Below, piece by piece: positions 7,645 through 15,297 of a DNA stretch of 24,539 nucleotides. Source of the stretch: BRH-c32 sp041674625. GTDB lineage: Bacteria; Bacteroidota; Ignavibacteria; Ignavibacteriales; Melioribacteraceae. How positions within the stretch are numbered: position 1 is the first letter of the stretch; each line of letters starts with the position of its first letter. Where the stretch lies: NCBI GenBank assembly GCA_041674625.1, contig JBAYVI010000035.1:1-24539 (forward strand). Reading direction: 5' to 3'. The notes below the pieces were generated by a model. The model was given only the letters and a program-made list of their open reading frames with translations, was not told the DNA's origin and did not search any database. Position numbers and translations under genes: made by a program.

Positions 7645-9624
7645 ATGTTTTACGATATTATTAAAAAAGAAGAATTTGATAAAGTAAGAGCATTTACTGG
7701 TGATTGGGTACTTAAAATGGAACTCTATGCCGAAATGTGCCGATTTAATACACTTGTTGCAGTCAAAAAGGCAGGTTCAGGGCATCTTGGCTCTTCATTA
7801 TCCGCAATGGACATTGTTACTTTTTTATACCTAAACGAACTTAATATTAAGAGCAAAGGGCTTGATTCAGATGATCGAGATCTTTATTTCTCTTCTAAAG
7901 GTCATGACGTTCCGGGACTTTATTCTGTTTTATATTCAATTGGTATCCTTCCCGAAGAAAAGTTATTAATGTTAAGACGACTACATGGATTGGATGGTCA
8001 TCCAGAAGTAAGAATACCCGGAATTGAAGCATCCACCGGTTCGTTAGGTATGGGAATTTCCAAAGGTCGTGGTATGGCTTGGGCTAAAACCTATCTCGAA
8101 AAGGAAGGACACGTTTATGTTCTTACCGGAGATGGCGAATTTCAAGAGGGACAAATTTGGGAATCGATTCAAGCTACCGCTCATCAAGATATCACAAATA
8201 TGACCGTTATTATGGATCACAATAAGTATCAAACCGATATGCTCGTTGAAGAAGTAAATAATATCGAAGATTTAGTAGATAAAATCACCGCATTCGGCTG
8301 GCATGTAATCAGAATCGATGGGCATAATTTCGATCTTATGCGTGATACATTTAAAGAATTAAAAATTATTGATGATCGACCAAAATTTGTTATTGCCGAT
8401 ACAATTAAAGGGAAGGGTGTTTCATTTATGGAAACTCCCGATGCAGAAATTATTTCAGGAAAGACTTATTACAAATGGCATTCCGGCGCACCGGATGATA
8501 CAAGTTACGAACTAGGTTTAGAAGAACTCACTGAAAGTATTAACATCCTATCCTTTGAACTCGGTATGAATAAACTAATCATTCCGACCAACAAAGCCGA
8601 AGGAAAAGTCGCTACTAAATCTGATAAAGAATTTGTTACAGATGCTTATGGCGATACCTTGGTAGAGCTAGCAAAAACAAATGATAAACTTATTGTTTTA
8701 GATGGCGATTTAGCTGCCGATTGTAAACTAAGAAAATTTGAATACACTTATCCTGATCGTTTTATTGAAAATGGAATCGCAGAGCAGGATATGGTTTCGA
8801 TGGCGGGTGGATTGGCAAGAATGGGATTAATTCCGGTAGTCAATACATTTGCTAGTTTTCTTGCCGCACGTGCAAATGAGCAGATTTATAATAACGCTGG
8901 TGAGAAAACAAAGATTATTTATACATGCCACTTTGCAGGAATGATACCTGCCGGACCGGGTAAATCACATCAAAGCATTCGAGACATTTCTCTTTTTAAT
9001 GCTCTGCCTAATATGACAATAATTCAACCATGTAACGCTTTAGAAACAAAACTTGCTACCGAATATTGTGTAAATGAAGCTCCTGATAATTGTATGCTTC
9101 GATTAGTTATCGGTCCCTCGCCTGAAAAAATAAAACTTCCTAAAAAATATGAATTCAAAGTTGGATTCGGCACTCCATTAACAAAAGGAAAAGATGCTGT
9201 TCTTTTTGCTTATGGACCTGTTATGCTTCATGAAGCATTAGTAGCAGCCGATTTATTAAAAACTGCCGGGTTCAAATTAAAAGTTATAAATATGCCATGG
9301 TTGAATAAAGTGAATGATGAATGGCTTGCTTCCGAAGTAAAAGGGATAAAAAAAGTATTCGTACTTGAAGATCATTCTGTCATTGGTGGACTTGGTGAAA
9401 GAATTCTTGAGTCATTAGTAAAAAGCGATTCGATTAAAGGAAAATCATTTGAGAAAATTGGACTAACCGATTATCCTGAATGCGGCACACCATTAGAAGT
9501 TTTGGAATTTCATGGATTTGATGGAAAATCGTTAGCAGTAAGAGTTTCGGGAATTAATGATTTATCTGGCGGAATGGAAGAATCCACAGCAAAAGAGAAA
9601 TACACCGCTGCCGCCCCGCAATAA
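7645..9624 (+). CDS. Transketolase-like thiamine diphosphate enzyme, full length
   Basis: 659 residues holding both transketolase halves (usual length about 660). N-terminal half: GHLGSS (46-51), HGLDGHPE (114-121), STGSLGMG (130-137) and the ThDP motif GDGE (162-165) with its distal Asn (193). The central domain carries NGIAEQDM with the expected catalytic Glu380, and a C-terminal domain follows (about 510-659). The central active-site loop reads GPGKSHQ (437-443) where transketolases usually have GPTHQ, so substrate preference may differ from classical pentose-phosphate transketolase; I give no gene symbol. ATG start with AGGAG at 7635-7639. It has its own 97-bp upstream gap, so it may be a separate transcript from sufE. 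The stop is only four bases from the end of the converging antitoxin gene. Confidence 0.9.
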   Translation: MFYDIIKKEEFDKVRAFTGDWVLKMELYAEMCRFNTLVAVKKAGSGHLGSSLSAMDIVTFLYLNELNIKSKGLDSDDRDLYFSSKGHDVPGLYSVLYSIGILPEEKLLMLRRLHGLDGHPEVRIPGIEASTGSLGMGISKGRGMAWAKTYLEKEGHVYVLTGDGEFQEGQIWESIQATAHQDITNMTVIMDHNKYQTDMLVEEVNNIEDLVDKITAFGWHVIRIDGHNFDLMRDTFKELKIIDDRPKFVIADTIKGKGVSFMETPDAEIISGKTYYKWHSGAPDDTSYELGLEELTESINILSFELGMNKLIIPTNKAEGKVATKSDKEFVTDAYGDTLVELAKTNDKLIVLDGDLAADCKLRKFEYTYPDRFIENGIAEQDMVSMAGGLARMGLIPVVNTFASFLAARANEQIYNNAGEKTKIIYTCHFAGMIPAGPGKSHQSIRDISLFNALPNMTIIQPCNALETKLATEYCVNEAPDNCMLRLVIGPSPEKIKLPKKYEFKVGFGTPLTKGKDAVLFAYGPVMLHEALVAADLLKTAGFKLKVINMPWLNKVNDEWLASEVKGIKKVFVLEDHSVIGGLGERILESLVKSDSIKGKSFEKIGLTDYPECGTPLEVLEFHGFDGKSLAVRVSGINDLSGGMEESTAKEKYTAAAPQ

Positions 9625-9628
9625 TTTG

Positions 9629-9871
9629 TTAATTATTAGACTCTGAATAAATGGAAGTGTAATTATCCAATAGGGTGCGAATAACTTTCTGATATTGACT
9701 ATCATGCTTCTTTGCCAGATTCTTAAAAAAATCCACACTTGTCTTGGTTAAATTAAGAGTAACTTTTATTGTATCTTCTTTTAAGATCAAGTCTTCCGGC
9801 TTTGGTAAAAAATCTTTAATAATCTTTACCTTGCCAATTTTTTCTTTAGTATAATTAATTTTCTGTTTCAT
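9629..9871 (-). CDS. CopG/BrnA-type ribbon-helix-helix antitoxin, apparently orphan
   Basis: 80 residues. The N-terminus is basic, followed by a FLPKPEDLILKED linker (21-33), a beta-strand KVTLNL (36-41) and two helices (about 42-55 and 58-75), the layout of the CopG_antitoxin/BrnA family. In known systems this protein binds its operator as a dimer and neutralises a BrnT ribonuclease encoded just upstream on the same strand. No such toxin is found: the 345 bp upstream has no open frame of meaningful length, and translating the adjacent bases in the frame of this gene hits several stops. It may be solitary, act on a distant toxin, or be a surviving remnant. Overlapping AT-rich palindromes about 30 bp upstream of its start may be the operator. 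Confidence 0.8.
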   Translation of the reverse strand: MKQKINYTKEKIGKVKIIKDFLPKPEDLILKEDTIKVTLNLTKTSVDFFKNLAKKHDSQYQKVIRTLLDNYTSIYSESNN

Positions 9872-10216
9872 ATAAATTCAAACTGAGACTCTAATTCGAT
9901 GTATAAATATACATATATTTATATGGATATTCATACATATAATATATTTTATAAATTCTTCATAATATTGACTTGCACTTTCTAGTTTAATTTATACTCT
10001 AAAAATAAGTCACTTTTTTAATTTTTTTTGTGATGAATATTATTTTATATGGCTATGTCAAATAGTGAAAGTTGCAAAAGAGTTTAGCTATAAAAATTAA
10101 TTTGCTATATATTAATTCTATAAGACAAAACCTCATGTCAACAATATTCTAAAAATTATTATTTCTTTTTGAATGGTGTTTAGTTATTTTCAATTAGAAA
10201 TATTTGGAAAAATAGT
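9872..10216. other. Gene-free AT-rich intergenic region
   Basis: 345 bp of very AT-rich DNA between the divergent antitoxin and AbiGi genes. It holds overlapping palindromes at 9899-9923 near the antitoxin start. I see no RNA gene, no insertion-sequence ends and no coding frame beyond about ten codons. It must contain promoters for both flanking genes, but none matches a consensus well enough to mark. Confidence 0.6.
9899..9923. promoter_or_regulatory. Overlapping palindromes, possible antitoxin operator
   Basis: Two overlapping inverted repeats: ATGTATA-AA-TATACAT (9899-9914) and TATAAATATA-CA-TATATTTATA (9902-9923, perfect 10-bp arms). They lie about 30 bp upstream of the ribbon-helix-helix gene, where such antitoxins usually bind to repress themselves. 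In DNA this AT-rich some palindromes arise by chance, so the operator role is inference. Confidence 0.35.
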
Positions 10217-11032
10217 GTGAAACTAAGCGCAAATTCACTGTACCATTTTACTCCTAAATATGATAATATCAAAAGTATCTTAGAAAATGGTTTCCTTTTT
10301 AGTGCTTTAAAAGAGGATATCCCTTTTTCAATGTATGCTAATAGTCCCTTCTCAATTCAAGGTATTATAAATTATATTAATATTTCAAAAGCAGTTTGTT
10401 TTTGTGATATACCTCTGAATCTATGTAATGAACATGCCACACAATATGGGAAATATGTAATTGGTTTATCAAAGGAATGGGGTATCAAAAAAGGGATAAC
10501 CCCAATTCGATATATACATTATTCATCTCCCGATATTAATAATGATAGCTATAGATCTATGCGGAACAGTTATATGATGTACCAACAACACAATAATAGT
10601 CCTTATGACTTTTATCGAAATATTATCGAAGATTTATATAATATAGAACCTCAGTCTGAAGACGAGATCGGCAATATTCCTGTAGCTGTTAAAAAAACCA
10701 TTATTTATATGAATTCACAATTAATTGATATGGCGAAGTATGTAATGTTTGCTCAAAATTTTTTACGTTCGTATGAAGGTGATTGGGTGGATAGAATAAC
10801 GAAAGAGATAACCAAAAGAAGATATTATGATGAGAGAGAGTGGAGGGCAGTAAAAAACGCTGATGAAACGGGAAATTTATTGATGAACCCCGAAGATATT
10901 ACAGATATAATAGTAAATACTCCTGAAGAGAGAAAGGATATTTATTCTTTCATGTGTGATATATTGAAAAATGGAAATAAAAAAGTAATTGAGTCAAAAA
11001 TAACGATGTGGGAAGACATTACTAGCTTATAA
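10217..11032 (+). CDS. AbiGi-family protein (abortive-infection antitoxin family), partner absent
   Basis: 271 residues. Signatures seen: SLYHFTPKYDNIKSILENGF at the N-terminus (7-26), CFCDIPL (61-67), YGKYVIGLSKEWG (77-89) and a C-terminal YDEREWRAV (204-212). This combination matches the AbiGi family (PF10899), described as the antitoxin half of the lactococcal AbiG phage-abortive-infection pair. The expected partner AbiGii is not next to it: the next gene downstream is a secreted protein. The HFT...IL..G opening and late acidic/EWR segment also recall ADP-ribosyltransferase-fold proteins such as DarT and DUF2971; that relation is my inference. Start is GTG at 10217, with a purine-rich GGAAAA stretch upstream. 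There is no signal peptide, so it is probably cytoplasmic. Confidence 0.75.
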   Translation: MKLSANSLYHFTPKYDNIKSILENGFLFSALKEDIPFSMYANSPFSIQGIINYINISKAVCFCDIPLNLCNEHATQYGKYVIGLSKEWGIKKGITPIRYIHYSSPDINNDSYRSMRNSYMMYQQHNNSPYDFYRNIIEDLYNIEPQSEDEIGNIPVAVKKTIIYMNSQLIDMAKYVMFAQNFLRSYEGDWVDRITKEITKRRYYDEREWRAVKNADETGNLLMNPEDITDIIVNTPEERKDIYSFMCDILKNGNKKVIESKITMWEDITSL

Positions 11033-11103
11033 CAAAAATGAAAACATTTTATCACTTACATAATGACATATTTATTACTTGGATGAAATAGGAGATTTTA
11101 AAA

Positions 11104-13131
11104 ATGAGTCGGTCATATTTTCATATCATTTTCTTTTTAACTATCCAGCTATTGTTTACTAATTTAAATGCGCAGTGGGTTCTCAATAAAGGATATTTGG
11201 ATGGACCTATTGGTAGCTTTGTTTCTCTGGGACCAAATATTATTGTGGCAACTAATGGTAGTGGTTTATTAATTTCAAATGACACTGGAGTTACTTGGGC
11301 CCGATTGAATAATGGTTTATCTGATACATATTTTAATTGTTTTGCTATAAATGATGAGAATCTTTTTGCTGGAGCTCAGACTGGCATCTATCATTCAAAT
11401 GATAATGGAATGAACTGGGAAGTTGTTAATAATGGTATTCCTAGTTCACAAGTACTTTCAATAGCTGTTATTGGTCAAGATATAATTGCAGCTACAGCTG
11501 ATCATTTAGGAAATAATATAATATATCTTTCTTCTAACAATGGTAAATCGTGGATTGGGGCACCATTTCCATATAAAATTGAGACTTTTGCAGTCGAAGG
11601 AAAAAATTTATTTGCTGGGACTGTAAATGGAGGAATATATCTTTCAACAGATAACGGAATTACTTGGAATGAAATAGGTTTACAGAATTATCATATAACT
11701 TCTCTAGTTGTTAATGAGTCAAATATATATGCTGGGACATGGGGAGATGGAACATATCTCTCTACCGACAGTGGAAAAACTTGGAAATCTTTTAATCTAG
11801 GTTTAACAACTATGCATATTAAGAAACTTTTAATTAATGATCAGTATGTTTTTGCGGCAACCAGTAACGGCGGTGTTTTTATATCAACACTTAATGGAAC
11901 TTCTTGGACTCCGTTCAATACTGGATTTAATATCACGAATAGCTACATATCCGTTATGTCGATTTTTGTAAAAGATTCTATTGTATATGCTGGTCTCCCT
12001 GCGCTCAAAGATGTTCTTTACACACGCTCAATCTTCGATATCGAGTTAATTAAGTGTACCCTATCAATATCGACTAATCCCGCAAATATTGGATCAGTTG
12101 TTGGAAGCGGTGTTTACACATTTGGGACTAAGACATTAACAAAGGCAATTGGTAGTGACGAGTATGAATTTCTAAACTGGACGGAAAATGGTATTATATT
12201 ATCTACAGATGCAAATTATCAATTTATAATTAATAGTGACAGGAATATAGTTGCAAATTATCTCCAAAAACCGATAGCTCCTATTGCAACAAACGCGACA
12301 CAGATAACACAGTCAAGTTTAAATGCCAACTGGAAAGCTTCAGCTTCCGCTTTAGGCTACAATATAGATGTTGCAATTGATAATCAATTTAAAAATATTT
12401 TATCGACTTATAATAATAGAAATATTGGCAATCTTACTACTTGGCAAATAATCGGGTTAACACCTTCAACTACATTTTATTATCGTTTGCGTTCTTATAA
12501 TACCGCAGGAACGTCAGCCAATTCTAATTCAATAGTTGTTACTACATTATCTTATCCCCCTGCAGCACCAGTTGCATTGGCAGCTAGTAATAAAACACAG
12601 AACTCATTTGTTACTAATTGGAGTAGTGTAACTGCTTCAACTGGTTATTTAATTGATATAGCTATTGATAAAATATTTACAAATAAGCTAAGTAATTATG
12701 ACAACAAAGATGTGGGTAATACAACATCTTATCAGATAAATGGATTAGCTGCAAACATGACATATTATTATCGAGTAAGAGCTTATAATAATGGCGGTAT
12801 TAGTATTAATTCAAACGCTATTCTTGTTGAATTGGTTACAGGAATAGAAAAAGATTCTGTTCTTTCTAACACTTTCAACTTATATCAAAATTATCCAAAT
12901 CCATTTAATCCAAAGACAATAATTCCTTTTAGCATACCCAAAAATATGTTTGTTCGGCTAACTGTTTTTAATTCGCTGGGACAGAGAGTTGTTGAATTAG
13001 TTAACCAAGAATTAGGTGAAGGGGCTTATTCTGTAAATTTTGATGCTTCTCAATTTTCAAATGGAACATACATTTATAAATTAGAAACTGAAGAGTTTTC
13101 AGAAAGTAAAAAAATGATTCTATTGAAGTAA
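11104..13131 (+). CDS. Secreted Asp-box propeller/FN3 protein with type IX sorting domain
   Basis: 675 residues, exported. Signal peptide (1-23, ending LNAQ). Residues 25-300 hold six Asp-box motifs of the type S-x-D-x-G-x-x-W (57-65, 97-105, 142-150, 180-188, 219-227, 260-268), indicating a sialidase/Ycf48-like beta-propeller; this fold alone does not imply an enzyme. Next come a divergent InlB-type repeat (about 317-388), two fibronectin type III domains (about 389-482 and 483-577), and a C-terminal sorting domain (about 589-675) containing NLYQNYPNPFNP and ending in KKMILLK. The last domain targets cargo to the type IX secretion system and the cell surface. ATG start with AGGAG at 11090-11094. 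Probable role is surface adhesion or carbohydrate binding; the ligand is unknown. Monocistronic by context. Confidence 0.9.
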   Translation: MSRSYFHIIFFLTIQLLFTNLNAQWVLNKGYLDGPIGSFVSLGPNIIVATNGSGLLISNDTGVTWARLNNGLSDTYFNCFAINDENLFAGAQTGIYHSNDNGMNWEVVNNGIPSSQVLSIAVIGQDIIAATADHLGNNIIYLSSNNGKSWIGAPFPYKIETFAVEGKNLFAGTVNGGIYLSTDNGITWNEIGLQNYHITSLVVNESNIYAGTWGDGTYLSTDSGKTWKSFNLGLTTMHIKKLLINDQYVFAATSNGGVFISTLNGTSWTPFNTGFNITNSYISVMSIFVKDSIVYAGLPALKDVLYTRSIFDIELIKCTLSISTNPANIGSVVGSGVYTFGTKTLTKAIGSDEYEFLNWTENGIILSTDANYQFIINSDRNIVANYLQKPIAPIATNATQITQSSLNANWKASASALGYNIDVAIDNQFKNILSTYNNRNIGNLTTWQIIGLTPSTTFYYRLRSYNTAGTSANSNSIVVTTLSYPPAAPVALAASNKTQNSFVTNWSSVTASTGYLIDIAIDKIFTNKLSNYDNKDVGNTTSYQINGLAANMTYYYRVRAYNNGGISINSNAILVELVTGIEKDSVLSNTFNLYQNYPNPFNPKTIIPFSIPKNMFVRLTVFNSLGQRVVELVNQELGEGAYSVNFDASQFSNGTYIYKLETEEFSESKKMILLK

Positions 13132-13271
13132 TAAATTTACCCCTAAAACAAAATTTAAATAATCTTTAAAATTACTTTATGATATCAGGAACAAAAATTT
13201 CTATTATAGTTATTGAAATAATATCTTGTCCTTGTTTAAAGAACATTTATTAGAATCTCACCAAAATGAAT

Positions 13272-13321
13272 AAATGGAATAACGGCAATACTCAATTTGA
13301 GTGTTGGTTTGTCCATTTTTT
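13272..13321 (+). terminator. Long imperfect hairpin followed by T-run, probable terminator
   Basis: Outer arms AAATGGA (13272-13278) and TCCATTT (13312-13318), and inner arms CAATACTCAA / TTGAGTGTTG (one G-T wobble) around a single central base; a run of six T follows through 13321. It lies about 140 bp past the stop of the secreted-protein gene. It could end that transcript or a small RNA, or be a decayed mobile-element end. Confidence 0.5.
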
Positions 13322-13420
13322 AATAAATCCATGTTTGTCCCATCCTAAAATAAATTGATGATTATGAGAACAATTATATTGCAGATATTATTAAGATAAA
13401 TTAATTTTTGTAAACAAAAC

Positions 13421-13450
13421 TTGACAAAAGCTGACAAATTTATTAGCTTG
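13421..13450 (+). promoter_or_regulatory. Candidate promoter with TGACAAA direct repeat
   Basis: TTGACA (13421-13426) and TAGCTTG (13444-13450), which has elements of both the sigma-70 form and the Bacteroidota TAnnTTTG form, just upstream of the XRE-peptidase ATG at 13474. TGACAAA occurs twice, at 13422-13428 and 13432-13438, exactly one helical turn apart, which could be a repressor site overlapping the promoter. Confidence 0.4.
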
Positions 13451-13473
13451 ATATCCACAAAATTAGAAAGATA

Positions 13474-14637
13474 ATGATCAAGACCAAACTCAATATCAAC
13501 AACATTACAACACAACAAAGAGAACTTGGTTATAATCAAACAAGTATCGCCGATAAATTAGGTGTTTCTAGAGAAAGTGTATCTCAATGGTTTTCTGGTG
13601 ATAATTTCCCTCGAGCGAGACATTTGTTAAAATTAGGTGAAATCCTACAGCTAACTTACTCAGACTTAGTTAATGAAACTAGTGATGGTTATGAACCTAT
13701 TTTTGCATTTAGTGCTGCTCATAAATATCGACATACAGAAGAGGATAAGCAGAAAGTTACTGATATTGGATATGCATTGGAAAAATTAATCCCATATTTA
13801 ATTGGTGATATGCAGAATAGATCATTTAAAAATACTTTGCTTAGTCCAAAGAATGATATTGAATATATTGAACAAATAGTAATTGTGCTTAAAAAAAAGT
13901 ATCAAATAGTCTCACATGTTGCTATTAAAGATATAGATAAAATATTAAGAGATTATAATGCTCATTTAGTACCTGTCCTATGGGGATCTGAAGATAATAC
14001 TTCAAACGGCATTCATATCAAACTTCCTGAATCAGGAACTGATTGGATTTATATAAATTTGGATTCATTCATCTATGATTTTAAATTTTGGATATTACAC
14101 GAACTTGCTCATTTGCTTTCCCCGGATTTTCAACCAATCGAAGAATCCGAAGATTTCGCCAATAATTTTGCCGCTGAATTTTTGTTCTCTATTAAAGATG
14201 CTAAGATTTTCTATGATGAAATAGTAGAACTTAATATTGATGATGTGAAGATTAGACTTTTCGATAAAGGTATGGAATTATTAATATCTCCATATACTAT
14301 TTATAAGCAAGTGAATAAATATCTCGAATTGAATAAATTACAAAAATATGATATACCAGAAGTAGTCAATTCATTTATGAATTATTTGCCTGGTGATCAT
14401 AAAAAAACTGTTGCTGAAATGTTTATACAAAAGGTGAATTCGTCAGCAAAAGAATACCTTACCCTTATTGAAACTGAATTCGACGACCTATTTGTAAATG
14501 CTCTTATGTCTTATTATCGGAATGAAAAGTTTTCAATTGGTTTTATTCGAAATATTTTTCATATTTCTTTACAAGATGCTCAAAATATTTTTGACGAAAT
14601 TGTAAAGAGGAATAAAACTGTTGTTAGTAATCATTGA
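13474..14637 (+). CDS. XRE-type HTH regulator fused to ImmA/IrrE zinc metallopeptidase
   Basis: 387 residues. The N-terminal helix-turn-helix (about 10-66) has a recognition segment VSRESVSQWFSGDNFP (31-46). The C-terminal half is a COG2856 (ImmA/IrrE) peptidase: HELAH at 209-213 gives two zinc histidines and the catalytic Glu, and Glu226 in the EDFANNFAAEF segment is the likely third ligand. The family includes phage-repressor-cleaving ImmA and HTH-peptidase proteins predicted to act as antitoxins. The 3' end overlaps the next gene by 17 bp, so the two are translationally coupled and probably one module. The likely role is repressor/antitoxin of the PIN-like partner, with the peptidase perhaps inactivating a regulator under stress. 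The last 100 residues are helical and unassigned. Confidence 0.88.
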   Translation: MIKTKLNINNITTQQRELGYNQTSIADKLGVSRESVSQWFSGDNFPRARHLLKLGEILQLTYSDLVNETSDGYEPIFAFSAAHKYRHTEEDKQKVTDIGYALEKLIPYLIGDMQNRSFKNTLLSPKNDIEYIEQIVIVLKKKYQIVSHVAIKDIDKILRDYNAHLVPVLWGSEDNTSNGIHIKLPESGTDWIYINLDSFIYDFKFWILHELAHLLSPDFQPIEESEDFANNFAAEFLFSIKDAKIFYDEIVELNIDDVKIRLFDKGMELLISPYTIYKQVNKYLELNKLQKYDIPEVVNSFMNYLPGDHKKTVAEMFIQKVNSSAKEYLTLIETEFDDLFVNALMSYYRNEKFSIGFIRNIFHISLQDAQNIFDEIVKRNKTVVSNH

Positions 14638-15199
14638 TTCTAACTCTTATCTAAGAATTGCTCGTGAACTCCATCCTTTGTTGGGACATGATATGGGAAC
14701 TATTCCATATAATTTAAAAATTCATAGTAACTTTGAAGAAGAATACAATAAAAATTCTCGTTTACTAAACACATTTCCTTGGGTAAATGCTGACGAATAC
14801 TTGTCTAACCGTAAATCAAATATTATAGAATATCTTGGTCAAAATACTGGCAATGATATATTAGGAATATTCAATCACATCAATGGATATAAAAGATCAA
14901 AGAGATTATCTATTTCAAGAGTCGATATGCTAATTTTATCGACTGCAATAATTTTAGAATTACCAGTTCTAACAGACGATCCCGATATGTTGCAGACTGC
15001 AGATGAATTCGAAATTACTAAAATTAAAACCATAGAATTTTTATCTCATCTTCATATTAACAAAGACATAAATGAGCACAAAATAATTGAAATATTTGGA
15101 TTCTGGGAATATAATGGAGATTGCCCTACTGGATATAATAAAGATTTATTAACTCATTTTGCAAGCATCTTACCTCAATTAAGAAAAACCACAACTTAA
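14621..15199 (+). CDS. PIN-like nuclease domain protein, predicted toxin partner of the XRE-peptidase
   Basis: 192 residues. PIN-type motifs: IDSNSYL at the N-terminus (Asp6), an acidic cluster 39-41, and a C-terminal core with SRVDMLILSTAI (Asp102) followed by LTDDPDM (Asp119, Asp120), matching the spacing of VapC-like metal ligands. PIN toxins usually cleave RNA. Start is TTG at 14621, with AGAGG ten bases upstream; it overlaps the end of the HTH-peptidase gene by 17 bp in another frame. Pairs of HTH-COG2856 proteins with PIN-like proteins have been predicted as type II toxin-antitoxin modules, and this arrangement fits. The C-terminal 50 residues after the core are unassigned. Confident of the coding frame, moderately of the nuclease call. 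Confidence 0.75.
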   Translation: MLVIIDSNSYLRIARELHPLLGHDMGTIPYNLKIHSNFEEEYNKNSRLLNTFPWVNADEYLSNRKSNIIEYLGQNTGNDILGIFNHINGYKRSKRLSISRVDMLILSTAIILELPVLTDDPDMLQTADEFEITKIKTIEFLSHLHINKDINEHKIIEIFGFWEYNGDCPTGYNKDLLTHFASILPQLRKTTT

Positions 15200-15240
15200 A
15201 TAAAAAATAAATTTTTTTTGTTTTCGTTTGTCTTCGTCAT

Positions 15241-15266
15241 AAAAAAAGGCTGCGCATGGCAGCCTT
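15241..15266 (-). terminator. Intrinsic terminator of the minus-strand secreted-protein gene
   Basis: Perfect 8-bp stem AAGGCTGC (15246-15253) / GCAGCCTT (15259-15266) with a five-base loop; read on the minus strand it is followed by seven T. It sits 32 bp past the stop of the gene ending at 15298. There is no T-run on the plus strand. Confidence 0.88.
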
Positions 15267-15297
15267 CTCTAAAATTTATTTACTGAAGATTACGCTA

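Larger units (their letters stand above)
13132..13473. other. Gene-free intergenic region with a terminator-like hairpin and a candidate promoter
   Basis: 342 bp between the secreted protein and the XRE-peptidase gene. It holds a long imperfect hairpin with a T-run (13272-13321) and a promoter-like TTGACA...TAGCTTG segment (13421-13450). I see no tRNA, no coding frame on either strand that resembles a protein, and no insertion-sequence ends. Confidence 0.6.

Noticed and set aside
9620..9637. AATAATT-TGTT-AATTATT as a terminator between transketolase and the antitoxin gene
   Set aside because: The stem is entirely A/T with no T-run, so it is too weak to call, although the genes converge here.
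9968..9998. TTGACT...TATACT as a sigma-70 promoter for the AbiGi gene
   Set aside because: The spacer is 19 bases, the distance to the start codon is over 200 bp, and such hexamers are frequent in DNA this AT-rich.
13345..13539. Minus-strand 64-codon open frame upstream of the XRE-peptidase gene
   Set aside because: It overlaps the start of the XRE-peptidase gene on the other strand and has no recognisable features or ribosome-binding site.
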